Part shown: positions 16,164 to 25,018 of the stretch, piece by piece
Layout: each line of letters opens with the position of its first letter
Numbering within the stretch: position 1 is the stretch's first letter
Virus record (IMG/VR): IMGVR_UViG_3300017527_000643
Location: 1-64,000 of that record
Reading direction: 5' to 3' (one strand)
From: a virus
DNA length: 64,000 nucleotides
Made by a program: the position numbers and the translations under genes
The notes under the pieces: model-generated
Database searches by the model: none
What the model was told of the DNA's origin: nothing
Seen by the model: only the letters and a program-made list of their open reading frames with translations

Positions 16164-16568
16164 ATGCCCAAAAATATAAAAGCATATGAGCTTGATCAGG
16201 TGCTCGAACTGCTGGGTACTGTCCAAGAAAAGGCAGACGACATCGCAAAGCGTTTGGAAGTTGTGTACGACTTAGGGCCTGCGCTAGAAGAGCAGGACGT
16301 TGGAGAGTTGGGTGAAATTTTAGAATCAGTGGATGACGTTATTGAAGATTTCCATTACTCACTAGCATCCTATATGGAAGGCGTTGGTATTGAATTTGAA
16401 AAAGAGGAAGAAGGCGAAGAAGAAATAAGAAAATTAGAAGGACCATCTGGGTTAGAAAAATTTATTGAAGATAAGCTTGAGTGGGAAGAGGAAGAGGAAG
16501 AAGAGGAGGAACTAGATCCTGAAATGATGGAAGAAGAGGAAGAACCAGAGCCAGAGTTTTTACGCTAA
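16164..16568 (+). CDS. Acidic coiled-coil protein
   Basis: 134 residues from ATG 16164; a GTG at 16152 lies inside the preceding gene and within the GGAGG site, so ATG is chosen. Residues 1-75 form heptad-like helices (DQVLELLGTVQEKADDIAKR). The C-terminal half is almost pure Glu with Asp. It overlaps nothing and follows the preceding stop by one base. Acidic proteins of this kind can be chaperones or DNA mimics; nothing specific is shown. Confidence 0.65.
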   Translation: MPKNIKAYELDQVLELLGTVQEKADDIAKRLEVVYDLGPALEEQDVGELGEILESVDDVIEDFHYSLASYMEGVGIEFEKEEEGEEEIRKLEGPSGLEKFIEDKLEWEEEEEEEEELDPEMMEEEEEPEPEFLR

Positions 16569-16578
16569 GGATTGTAAA

Positions 16579-17448
16579 ATGCCTAACCATTCTTTCACTG
16601 ATTTCGATGTGTTACGCACCGGCACTATTGAGCCGCTTACTGTATTTGTGCGCGATCCTAAGACGGAAGACTTGGTAGATGTTGTAGGCACAAGCACATT
16701 CAATCTGATTGATATAGCAGATGACTCTGTAAAATTCACTACTACGTTTAGTGGAACAGGCGGTACAGGAATAACAAGGGCATCTTGTGGTGTTTACCAA
16801 TATTCTATGGATACTGCTACCTTTCCTGATGAGTACATTGCGTCTTGGCGCTGCGTATTAGAGGGAGATGTTGTAACTAATAATGTATTTATAAAAAATG
16901 TACCAAGTAAAATGTTTGCAAGAGCCGCTGCGTTACGGGTGCAGGTGGACAAAGCTCGAAAATCAATATCTGACGATATTGAAAATATGGATAAATCGGA
17001 ATTTGAACCTGCTGTAGGATTTTTTTACGGATATACAGACGCACACCTTATCTACTACTTGGAACGTGGTGCGCAGTACATAAACTTGATTCCTCCATAC
17101 ACTGCGTTTAACCCTGTCACGTTCCCGTGGGCGCAGTACGGAATGATTCTTACAGATGCTGCTGTAATAGCTGCGTTGGAATCGCAGGGAATTTTTGCTA
17201 TCGATACTGATTACAACTATTCGCTTGGTGGGAATAGTTTGGTTATAGATCATTGGGCTAAAATCTCAGGATTATTGGGTACTTTAATTTCTAGATTTGA
17301 TAGTAATGTTATGAAGTTCAAGCAACAATATCGTTCCAAAGGAATGGTTATGTTCCAATGGATGCCCGGTGGTGTCCGCGCTGCTAGACAATTGTCCGCA
17401 ATGCCTTCTGGCTTTTGGAGTCGCATGCTTAGCTCAGCATTCGTCTAG
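16579..17448 (+). CDS. Putative neck or head-fibre structural protein
   Basis: 289 residues. Residues about 10-110 look like a beta-sandwich of the BppU N-terminal type (LTVFVRDPKTEDLVDVVGTS and a later SWRCVLEGDVVTNNVFIKNV). Residues about 115-289 are helical with conserved-looking aromatics (PPYTAFNPVTFPWAQYG) and a basic end. No enzyme motif. It is directly upstream of a beta-helix fibre gene, so it could anchor a fibre to the head or neck. Inference only. Confidence 0.6.
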   Translation: MPNHSFTDFDVLRTGTIEPLTVFVRDPKTEDLVDVVGTSTFNLIDIADDSVKFTTTFSGTGGTGITRASCGVYQYSMDTATFPDEYIASWRCVLEGDVVTNNVFIKNVPSKMFARAAALRVQVDKARKSISDDIENMDKSEFEPAVGFFYGYTDAHLIYYLERGAQYINLIPPYTAFNPVTFPWAQYGMILTDAAVIAALESQGIFAIDTDYNYSLGGNSLVIDHWAKISGLLGTLISRFDSNVMKFKQQYRSKGMVMFQWMPGGVRAARQLSAMPSGFWSRMLSSAFV

Positions 17449-17457
17449 GAGGCAACC

Positions 17458-20133
17458 TTGACTGCTAAACTTGTATTTTCCGAAACGGACGGCCAGCAGA
17501 TCTACTATGTAGGTAAGCACGGTAACGATAGTGATGATGGGCTTACTATAAACCGTGCGTTCCTGACCTTTGGGGCTGCTATTGCCGCAGCCGTTGCTGC
17601 AGTTCCGGGTGCAGCTAATCGCTTTGTTATCTACTGTGAAGATGATGGAATTTACAGCGAGGCTATTACCGTCCCGCAGTATGTGGATGTACATGCCGCT
17701 AACGCTAAGATTACAAGTGCAGCGGGTGCAGGACTCGGGACAGGCACAGTTCTGATTGCAGCCGATTGCACTGTTACATTCCGTGAGATCGAGCAGACGA
17801 GCGCTGCGGCGCTATCTTCTGCCGTTGTCCGCACCAACACGGTGGGCACCGGCAAGGTCGTGGCTGAAACGGTCAGGGTGAGCAACCAGACCATCGGGAT
17901 CTTCAACATCGGGTTCACGAACGGGGCTGTGCTCATGGCCGAAGTCAAGCAGGTTTTCGTGGACACCGGCTGGGGTGTTGGTGATGCAAGCTCTGACCAG
18001 GGGCATACGCACATTGACATCGAGGACATTTACATTGGCGGTACTAGCGGTACGGGCATCTCCCGCTTTTCCACAGGTTCGACCGTGGGGCGTGTTTCAC
18101 ACATCCTGGAGACAGGTTCTCCGCTAACCACTACCGGGCTGTTCTGCTCAAACGGCTCGCTGGACTTGGTTATCGGAACTATCACGATGGATACCGCGTG
18201 GAACATTGCAGCGGGCGGTACGCTTCACTTGCTTATAGACACTGTTACCGGCACCCGCACTGAAGTGGGTACCGCTCTTGTTACTGAAGCAGGCTACATT
18301 CGAGAAACCAGTGGCCCAACTAATTTGACGCCAGCCGCTATCACTGACACTGAACTACTACGCCGCAGTGGCACTACAATTGACAGCATCGCGGGATCAT
18401 CCTTGACCGGGATGGATCACGGTCTTTTGAACGCAGCTAGTCTATTGGATGACGACCATGCGAACTATTTATATTTGCCGGGACGTGTTGGCGGTCAGGT
18501 CGCTATTGGTGGAACTATAGCCGCTAATGTGCTTACTCTTCAGGACAACGTAGCCAATGCTAATCAGATTACATTCGGCACAGGGATAAACGCTGGACTG
18601 CTTGACGCGCAGACGGGCGGCAACGACATCGAAGCACGGCACATGGCACTCGGCGTTTCCAGAACAGCGACCGACTCGCACAGCCTCATTATCACGCAGG
18701 ACTATGCCGGGACAGTTGGAACGGTAGTTGGCGTCGGGATTTTCAATCGGGTTACGCCGGGAGTTCCCGTTACTACAAGTCAAGCGGTAGCGGTTCAGGG
18801 CAATCAGTGGTTCGACGGATCAAACTGGCAACAGGGTGGTGCTCCGATTGCAAATAGCCAAGTAAGGTGCTTGGATTTTTATCCTGCTCCCGCGATCTTT
18901 GGCGCGTCGTGGGGCGCTCCTACTTTGGACATCGGCGGCATCGGTACAGCGGGACTTCTCAATGTCGCTAATCGTGCGGTTGTTGCGGAGAACATCACAG
19001 GCATCGGTGTCGCTCCCATCGCTGGCATCTTCGGCAACGACAACACTACAGCTCAGATTGTCTTAGGAATCAAGATCGCACAACCAATCACTACTACTGG
19101 ATTGTGGGGAAGGCTCTGCGGCCTTCAGATAGAGCCACAGACTGAAGGCTTGATCAATCAGGGTTTGTGGATGATGGGTGACGGCATCGGGTCTGACCTG
19201 TGCTTAGGTGCGGGTGACGGTACCGGCGAGATCCAGTGTACGTTTCCACCTGACAACTTCGCGTTCGCAGTAGGAGTCGTGACGCTTACCGATTTCGGAG
19301 GTGCTTTCACGGCTGCGATGGTCGGACGCACAATCCACATCAAAGGTGCTACCACAGCCGGGAATAATGGGACGTTCGTGATTGCCAGCTTCATCGGTGC
19401 GACTCAGGTTACTTGGGCGAACGCAGCCGGGGCCGCAGAGGCGTTCACTGGTACCTACAGTGTCACCGGTAAGGGCGATGCCTGCATCTACTACGATGGC
19501 TCAGACCTGATCGTTGACCCAGATGCACTCACGGCAGGAGACAGGGTTTATATCGGTGCAACTGGCGACGACGATATGTTGCTGAACGACATTGAGATCG
19601 GCGGTAACGCACAGTTCGGAGCAGATGTTGTACTTACTAGAGGTGCAGCGAACCGGCTTGATTTTGCTGCTGGGGATAGCTTACGTCTTTCATCCACGGG
19701 TACATTACAGTTTATAGATACTGCTGCCCAACTAGCAGCAACAGCTACGGGAAACTTGACTGCAACTGTTTATAGGCTGATTCTTAATGGATTCCACAGC
19801 TATACTTCTGCTAGTCCAGCACAAATTACAGCAGACCAAAATGATTATGCACTCCCATCTGCTGGGAGTCAGCGGTTCAAGCTGAGACTTTCAACAGATG
19901 CTGCCCGTACTATTACAGGAATTGCTATTCAAGTAGATGGAGATGCTATTTATATTATTAATGTAGGTGCTAATAATTTGGTATTGGCACATCAGAATGT
20001 AGCTTCTGCTGCGGCGAATCGTATGATTTCTCCGACCGGAGCAGATTTGACATTAGGTGCCGACGAGTACGCCTATCTTTGGTATGACGATGTAACGCTT
20101 AGATGGCGTATTTTGGAAACTAACGGAGCGTAG
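17458..20133 (+). CDS. Beta-helix fibre or spike protein
   Basis: 891 residues from TTG 17458, which has GGAGG eight bases upstream and sits nine bases after the previous stop. The N-terminus matches the DUF1565 / pectate-lyase-like entry (YYVGKHGNDSDDGLTINRAF) followed by repeated short strands typical of a right-handed beta helix (about 20-290). The middle is a series of Gly/Thr/Ala-rich beta modules. The C-terminal 140 residues match a common tail-fibre end domain (LDFAAGDSLRLSS, then a segment ending YLWYDDVTLRWRILE). Probably a trimeric fibre that binds the cell surface. Composition changes along the gene: a clearly GC-richer middle (about 17800-19600) than its flanks, which suggests module exchange. 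Confidence 0.78.
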   Translation: MTAKLVFSETDGQQIYYVGKHGNDSDDGLTINRAFLTFGAAIAAAVAAVPGAANRFVIYCEDDGIYSEAITVPQYVDVHAANAKITSAAGAGLGTGTVLIAADCTVTFREIEQTSAAALSSAVVRTNTVGTGKVVAETVRVSNQTIGIFNIGFTNGAVLMAEVKQVFVDTGWGVGDASSDQGHTHIDIEDIYIGGTSGTGISRFSTGSTVGRVSHILETGSPLTTTGLFCSNGSLDLVIGTITMDTAWNIAAGGTLHLLIDTVTGTRTEVGTALVTEAGYIRETSGPTNLTPAAITDTELLRRSGTTIDSIAGSSLTGMDHGLLNAASLLDDDHANYLYLPGRVGGQVAIGGTIAANVLTLQDNVANANQITFGTGINAGLLDAQTGGNDIEARHMALGVSRTATDSHSLIITQDYAGTVGTVVGVGIFNRVTPGVPVTTSQAVAVQGNQWFDGSNWQQGGAPIANSQVRCLDFYPAPAIFGASWGAPTLDIGGIGTAGLLNVANRAVVAENITGIGVAPIAGIFGNDNTTAQIVLGIKIAQPITTTGLWGRLCGLQIEPQTEGLINQGLWMMGDGIGSDLCLGAGDGTGEIQCTFPPDNFAFAVGVVTLTDFGGAFTAAMVGRTIHIKGATTAGNNGTFVIASFIGATQVTWANAAGAAEAFTGTYSVTGKGDACIYYDGSDLIVDPDALTAGDRVYIGATGDDDMLLNDIEIGGNAQFGADVVLTRGAANRLDFAAGDSLRLSSTGTLQFIDTAAQLAATATGNLTATVYRLILNGFHSYTSASPAQITADQNDYALPSAGSQRFKLRLSTDAARTITGIAIQVDGDAIYIINVGANNLVLAHQNVASAAANRMISPTGADLTLGADEYAYLWYDDVTLRWRILETNGA

Positions 20134-20134
20134 T

Positions 20135-20665
20135 ATGTCGTTAATGCGTGGAGCACAGGGCGGCCAGGTGCGCTGGGATGACCTTCGGTTCCCATTCACA
20201 CGGGATAAGCAAGGTCAATCATCTTTGCCTGATTACGACTTCACGAATATGGGGTTGCTGTTCCCAGAGAACGGCGCATCTGAGATCGTTTACCTACATG
20301 CGCAGTTCCCACACCGGATGCTCCTGGGAAGTGATATCTACCCGCACATTCATTATGTACAAGATGTAGCAGACGAGCCTGTATTCAAGATGGATTATCG
20401 CTGGACCAAGAACGGTGACGATCCTACTGGAAGCTTTACTACTATATCTGCTTCTACGTTTGCGTTCGCTTATACATCTGGTAGCATTCTACAGATAGTA
20501 GCTTTTCCAGCTATTGATGGAAGCGGTATTGATACCGTAAGTTCGATGATGGACATTAAAATATATAGGGATGACACTTCAGTGTCTGGAGACGTGCTAA
20601 CTAAAGAATTCGACATCCACTATCAAATTGATGATAGGGGCAGTCGGGAAGAGTATACAAAGTAG
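20135..20665 (+). CDS. Phage structural protein with PHIHY motif
   Basis: 176 residues, start one base after the fibre stop. It carries a pattern shared by many phage virion proteins: VRWDDLRFPFTRDKQG near the start, then DIYPHIHYVQD (about 67-77) and a following beta strand with YRWTKNG. The family is beta-rich, often next to fibre genes, with no known enzyme activity. Probably a fibre-associated or head-surface protein. Confidence 0.65.
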   Translation: MSLMRGAQGGQVRWDDLRFPFTRDKQGQSSLPDYDFTNMGLLFPENGASEIVYLHAQFPHRMLLGSDIYPHIHYVQDVADEPVFKMDYRWTKNGDDPTGSFTTISASTFAFAYTSGSILQIVAFPAIDGSGIDTVSSMMDIKIYRDDTSVSGDVLTKEFDIHYQIDDRGSREEYTK

Positions 20666-20674
20666 GAGAACGAT

Positions 20675-20929
20675 ATGGCACTTTCAGATATGCATTGGAA
20701 CAAGATCCTGGAGGCAATTTCACTGAAGACGCAGATGACCAATCCCAATGAAGTGTTTCTGGCTTTCAAGGAGAATTGGGAATTGTTTAGTGATGAAGCT
20801 GCGTTGGATAAGTTCCTCCAGCCAACGAAGTTGGAGAGGTTGGAGAAATTGAAGGCAAGTCGGGAGCATCAGCAATGCTGCCTGGACGGCCTGTGCGCAG
20901 AAATCGAAGAACTCGAAAAGGAAAGGTGA
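20675..20929 (+). CDS. Small helical protein
   Basis: 84 residues, ATG 20675 close to a GTAGGAGAACG site. It is predicted entirely helical, with a final coiled coil (LERLEKLKASREHQQ) and one CCLDGLC cluster. No family recognised. It sits between two fibre-associated genes and may assist fibre folding or attachment. Confidence 0.6.
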   Translation: MALSDMHWNKILEAISLKTQMTNPNEVFLAFKENWELFSDEAALDKFLQPTKLERLEKLKASREHQQCCLDGLCAEIEELEKER

Positions 20930-20934
20930 TCGAA

Positions 20935-21138
20935 ATGGAAAACGAAACGCAAAAACAAGAAGGCGTAATGGGTACTGCAGGGGTTCCTACAGAGCACGCA
21001 GTAATGCTTGTTCCATTCAATGTGATGCAAGCAATCTCAACCTATCTTACGACGAAGCCGTACAACGAGGTAGCACAGTTCATCCAAGTATTGTCGCAAA
21101 TTCAGGCGCAAGATGTGAGAAAAATAAAAGGAAAGTAA
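20935..21138 (+). CDS. Small protein, 67 residues
   Basis: ATG 20935 follows GGAAAGGTGA; the longer in-frame start (20875) would lie inside the preceding gene. The mid part VMLVPFNVMQAISTYLTTKP and the following helix resemble small phage proteins of unknown function. Translation is probably coupled to the long fibre gene, whose ATG is the next base after its stop (21139). Confidence 0.6.
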   Translation: MENETQKQEGVMGTAGVPTEHAVMLVPFNVMQAISTYLTTKPYNEVAQFIQVLSQIQAQDVRKIKGK

Positions 21139-23883
21139 ATGGCGTTTGTACAACCATGGTTTGAAGTAAGCTTCGGCAGGAGATTTACAGGACTCCTGAC
21201 TGTAGGATACCGTCTATATAAAAACGACGGCAATGATTCAGTAGCGCGTACTACTTTAAACGTGGTTGAAGTTGGTGGGGGCGGTTACGGTGTACCAAAC
21301 GTGAATGTACCCAATGATGCGGCTGGCATCGAATGGGATACAGGCGGTGCAATAGTTCGGTACGCGCATGAGGATATTGACCCATTCCGTAGTCGGGAAG
21401 AAATGCCCGATGATATTGATACTGAACTTACCTTGAACCATGGTGCTGGTAGCTGGCAAACTGCTACAATCGCGGCGTCTGCCGTAGCTTATGAAGTTTG
21501 GAGTGAGGCGCTTCCAGGAGCATACGGCGCAGGTGAAGCAGGTAACATAGTAGGAAACAATTTGGACACCAATGTGGGCAGTCGTGCTGCTCCTGGTGAT
21601 CAGATGGATCTGATAAACGACGCTGTAGACTCGAATAGTTTAGCTGACTCTGCCGTTCAAGAAATTGACGCTGAGCTAACCTTAAATCATGGGGCTGGTA
21701 GTTGGCAATCTGCAACAGTGACTCCATCAGCAGTTGCGTATTCAGTTTGGAGTGAACTACTTCCGGGTGCCTATAACATTGGTGAAGCTGGCAACATCGT
21801 TGGAACCAATTTAGACGATACTATATCTTCTAGATTAGGACTTACTAGATTCAATTCTATGACTGTGGCAGCAGAATCTACTGCACAAGTAGGATCTACA
21901 GCTACTAACATTCAGACTTTGTTTGTTCAACTTGATGATTTCTTTAACAATATGCAGGTTATTGTAATCAACGCGGCAGGAACAGCAGTCAGAAATATCA
22001 ATGATTACAACCAGTTGAATGGTGAAATCATAGTAGATGCACTACCATTTGTACCTGCATTCAATGACCCTGTGATCGTTCTTTCTCGCACAGGATCAGT
22101 GCCCTTAGACGTTGCTGCTATTGATGCTGAGCTAACATTGAATCACGGTGCTGGTAGTTGGCAGTCCGCAACAGTAATGCCGTCTGCTGTCGCTTACGCA
22201 GTCTGGAGTGAAGGACTCCCTGGCTCATACAATATTGGTGAAGCTGGAAATATTGTAGGAAACAATTTGGACACCACCGTTGGTAGTCGTGCCGCACCCG
22301 GCGACCAGATGGATTTAATCAACGATGCTGTTGACGCAAACAGCTTAGCCAATTCTGCAGTTCAAGAAATAGATACAGAATTGACGCTGAATCATGGTGC
22401 GGGCAGTTGGCAATCTGCTACGGTTTCCGCATCGGGTATTGCTTATGCTGTTTGGAATGAACCGCTTCCGGGCGCTTATGCGATTGGTGCCGCTGGAAAC
22501 ATAGTAGGCACTAATTTAGACACCAACGTGGGAAGCCGTTCTGTCCCTGGCGATCAGATGGATCTAGTCAATGATGCTGTTGACGCAAACAGTTTAGCTA
22601 ACTCTGCTGTTCAAGAAATAGATACAGAGCTTACTTTGCAACACGGGGCTGGCTCATGGCAGTCCGCTACTGTTTCTGCGTCAGGAATTGCTTATGCAGT
22701 ATGGAGTGAACCACTTCCAGGAGCCTACAACATCGGTGAAGCAGGCAATATAGTAGGCTCTAATCTAGATACCAACGTTGGTTCCCGCGCAATACCTGGC
22801 GATGAAATGGCATTGGTTGATGATGCAATCACCAATGATAAATATGACGAAGCTACTGCATACCCACTTGAATCTGTAGATAGTGGTGCAACCCAAGTAG
22901 CTAGAACTGGCGCTGATGGGGACACACTAAAAACATTATCGGATCAAATCGATGGAACTGCGGTTCCTGGCGACGAGATGAATCTTGTAGACAACGCTAT
23001 TACATCAGCTAAATACGATGAGATAACAGCATTCCCAGTAAAATTTGATGACAGCGGTAACACCCTTATTGCACGCACTGGTGCGGACGGTGATACGTTA
23101 GAAACTCTGTCTGATCAGATCGACGGTACAGCGGTTCCAGGCGATGAAATGAACTTGGTAGACGATGCAATTACGTCTGATAAATACGATGAGACAACGG
23201 CATTCCCATTAGAATCTGTTGATAGCGGTTCAACAGAAGTAGCGCGTACTGGTGCTGATGGCGATACACTAGAAACCATTAGTGACCAGATAGACGGGAT
23301 TCCTGCGGCGGTTTCCACAGATGTTTGGAGTGAAGCACTTCCTGGCGCGTTTGCTGCTGGTGAAGCAGGAAAGATTGTTGGGGATAATGTTGACGCAACT
23401 ATAAGCTCCAGAGCCGTTCCAGGCGATGCTATGGACTTGGTAACGGATGCTGTGGATGCAGATGCCCTAGCAACGTCAGCTATGGCTGAATTGAACACGT
23501 ACTTAGAAGTCACTGCAGGCCACGGCGCAGGCCCATGGACCAGCGCATCAGCAGTTGACTGGACTACTGCTGAGAAGGAGCAGATCAGGGATGCACTTGG
23601 TGTAGACGGTACCAAGAACACTGCGGTAGGTGGCCAGGTACAGGACATCGAAGACAAGATCGATATCATCGATACCAATGTAGACACGGTAGTAGCAGAC
23701 GTTGCTACGATTAAGATCGATGTGGCTTTCTTGAAGCAGCTAGAATCGGGTAATTGGGAGATCCTAAATAACCAGATGATCTTCTATGATACCGATGGCG
23801 TAACACCGTTGCGCACCTACAACCTATTCAACCGGCTTGGCGTTCCAGCAGACGTAGATACATACAAGCGTGAAAAAGTGTAA
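21139..23883 (+). CDS. Long repeat-built tail or head fibre
   Basis: 914 residues. A unique N-terminal domain (1-90) starts WFEVSFGRRFTGLLTVGYRL and is probably the attachment part. Then come five copies of an about 83-residue unit that opens ELTLNHGAGSWQ, followed by VWSE, LPGAY, GEAGNIVG and PGDQMDL, starting near 21424, 21672, 22131, 22378 and 22627. A 70-residue insert splits copies two and three. Next, three copies of an about 53-residue unit (DKYDEATAY, VARTGADGDTL, LSDQIDG) lie at about 22830-23300, then one more diverged large unit and a C-terminal coiled coil (about 23640-23730) with a short end domain. Such repeats are typical of long extended fibres. Role by context. Confidence 0.75.
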   Translation: MAFVQPWFEVSFGRRFTGLLTVGYRLYKNDGNDSVARTTLNVVEVGGGGYGVPNVNVPNDAAGIEWDTGGAIVRYAHEDIDPFRSREEMPDDIDTELTLNHGAGSWQTATIAASAVAYEVWSEALPGAYGAGEAGNIVGNNLDTNVGSRAAPGDQMDLINDAVDSNSLADSAVQEIDAELTLNHGAGSWQSATVTPSAVAYSVWSELLPGAYNIGEAGNIVGTNLDDTISSRLGLTRFNSMTVAAESTAQVGSTATNIQTLFVQLDDFFNNMQVIVINAAGTAVRNINDYNQLNGEIIVDALPFVPAFNDPVIVLSRTGSVPLDVAAIDAELTLNHGAGSWQSATVMPSAVAYAVWSEGLPGSYNIGEAGNIVGNNLDTTVGSRAAPGDQMDLINDAVDANSLANSAVQEIDTELTLNHGAGSWQSATVSASGIAYAVWNEPLPGAYAIGAAGNIVGTNLDTNVGSRSVPGDQMDLVNDAVDANSLANSAVQEIDTELTLQHGAGSWQSATVSASGIAYAVWSEPLPGAYNIGEAGNIVGSNLDTNVGSRAIPGDEMALVDDAITNDKYDEATAYPLESVDSGATQVARTGADGDTLKTLSDQIDGTAVPGDEMNLVDNAITSAKYDEITAFPVKFDDSGNTLIARTGADGDTLETLSDQIDGTAVPGDEMNLVDDAITSDKYDETTAFPLESVDSGSTEVARTGADGDTLETISDQIDGIPAAVSTDVWSEALPGAFAAGEAGKIVGDNVDATISSRAVPGDAMDLVTDAVDADALATSAMAELNTYLEVTAGHGAGPWTSASAVDWTTAEKEQIRDALGVDGTKNTAVGGQVQDIEDKIDIIDTNVDTVVADVATIKIDVAFLKQLESGNWEILNNQMIFYDTDGVTPLRTYNLFNRLGVPADVDTYKREKV
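21424..22875 (+). repeat. Five tandem 249-base coding repeats
   Basis: Units near 21424, 21672, 22131, 22378 and 22627 are about 249 bases apart apart from one 210-base insertion. They encode about 83 residues each and have diverged at silent sites more than in protein, which points to old duplications held by selection rather than recent slippage. Confidence 0.75.
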
Positions 23884-24065
23884 TGACTAGAAAAATAACA
23901 AGAGGTATGGGTGAGGGTGGTCAGATTGGTAGAGGTGGTAATCAAATTACCAGAGGATTTGGAACACAATTTGGAAATGTTTGGAGAGAAGTTCTTAGGA
24001 TGTGTTCCAGGGTAGCTAAAACTTTGAATCTTGAATCGGTGATCAAATGGAGACGGACCAGCTAG
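23883..24065 (+). CDS. Small Gly/Arg-rich protein
   Basis: 60 residues; the start overlaps the fibre stop by one base (TAATG). The sequence repeats an ITRGMGEGG / ITRGFGTQ motif in its first half and ends in a basic helix. Short proteins with repeated 'TRGxG' motifs sit beside fibre genes in other phages, but I know of no function. The last 19 bases overlap the next small gene. Confidence 0.55.
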   Translation: MTRKITRGMGEGGQIGRGGNQITRGFGTQFGNVWREVLRMCSRVAKTLNLESVIKWRRTS

Positions 24066-24223
24066 AACTTGATTCGTACATCAGTCCGCAGCTTGAGTTT
24101 GATGGGCGAAATGAAGATTACCCAATGTCTACTATATGTAGAACACTAGAATTGGAGTCTGAAGAAAAACTGAAGTTGGAAGAAGATTCAGCAATCGAGT
24201 TAGAATATAGGGACTGGCCGTGA
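24047..24223 (+). CDS. Small acidic protein, 58 residues
   Basis: ATG 24047 to TGA 24221-24223. It begins METDQLELD and is acidic, with repeats of the form xLExD/E (QLELD, TLELE, LKLEED, IELEYR) that could form short strands. A GGTGA site lies at 24038-24042. It overlaps the gene before by 19 bases and the next start by four (GTGA), which supports real translation because the whole chain is tightly coupled. No family recognised. Confidence 0.55.
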   Translation: METDQLELDSYISPQLEFDGRNEDYPMSTICRTLELESEEKLKLEEDSAIELEYRDWP

Positions 24224-24693
24224 TTTTGATACTGGACATAGATGATACACTCGCAGATACGAAGGAGCGTAGTGGTTTTGTAGATAAGCCTGACCCTTCA
24301 CAGGAGGATTGGGACAAGTTTTTTGATCCTGAATTGATGGATCAGGACGAGCCGATCAAAGAGGCGCAATTAGCTTTAGAAAACATTTTGCCATTTGCAG
24401 AGGATGTTTACTTTATAACTGGTCGGCCTGAAAAAACTAGAGATGTAACTGAAAGCTGGTTACATATTCATTACGGCTTCAATGACTTTGATAAACTTTT
24501 TATGCGAGGCGACACTGATCGAAGAAAAGCGGCTGAATTCAAAAAGAGTGTACTAGAAGACGAGATTCTTCCAAAAACTGAAGGTAAAACTTTAGTTATG
24601 ATAGACGATGGAGAAAGTATTCTGGAGATGTTTGACGAGTACGGAATCCCCATAAAAGCTCCTGAAGGTTGGGACGCATTTATAACAGGGTAA
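24220..24693 (+). CDS. HAD-superfamily phosphatase
   Basis: 157 residues, GTG start overlapping the previous stop as GTGA. Motif I is DIDDTLADT with nucleophile D6 and acid D8, motif II is ITGRPE (T67), motif III has K103 or K108 in RRKAAEFKKS, and motif IV is MIDD (D129, D130). All catalytic positions are present. The short cap fits the 5' nucleotidase or polynucleotide 3'-phosphatase side of the family. It may act on nucleotides or on nicked DNA or RNA ends, possibly together with the NAD ligase at 54460. It is an enzyme placed within a structural block, with no other nucleotide enzyme next to it. Confidence 0.85.
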   Translation: MILILDIDDTLADTKERSGFVDKPDPSQEDWDKFFDPELMDQDEPIKEAQLALENILPFAEDVYFITGRPEKTRDVTESWLHIHYGFNDFDKLFMRGDTDRRKAAEFKKSVLEDEILPKTEGKTLVMIDDGESILEMFDEYGIPIKAPEGWDAFITG

Positions 24694-24698
24694 GGATC

Positions 24699-25010
24699 AT
24701 GCCTATAAATCAATCTAAATATTATGTTGGAGATATAGGAACAGAAATCTTGGTTGACACGGGGAGCGATATCTCTACAGCCACTGTTATGAAACTCCTT
24801 GTGAAGAAGCCCTGTGGTGCTGAAGTCGAATGGACTGGCACCCTTGGGCCACCCAATGCTGTAGGTGTCTACACTAAAATATTGTATGTAGTAAAGGCAG
24901 GAGATTGGGATAGTCAGGGCTGGTGGAATGTGCAGTCCTACATTGAAATGCCGGGATGGAGAGGCAAAGGCGATACAGTAAAGTTTAAACTGTACCCTGA
25001 TTACCAATAG
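24699..25010 (+). CDS. Small Ig-like structural protein (BppU N-terminal type)
   Basis: 104 residues from ATG 24699 (TAAGGATC upstream); an upstream in-frame start at 24669 lies inside the HAD gene. The sequence follows a compact beta-sandwich pattern: YYVGDIGTEILVDTGSD, then VKKPCGAEVEWTG, then WWNVQSYIEMPGWRGKG. This resembles the N-terminal domain of BppU-type baseplate or neck proteins. Probably a neck or connector accessory protein. Confidence 0.65.
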   Translation: MPINQSKYYVGDIGTEILVDTGSDISTATVMKLLVKKPCGAEVEWTGTLGPPNAVGVYTKILYVVKAGDWDSQGWWNVQSYIEMPGWRGKGDTVKFKLYPDYQ

Positions 25011-25018
25011 GAAGTTGA

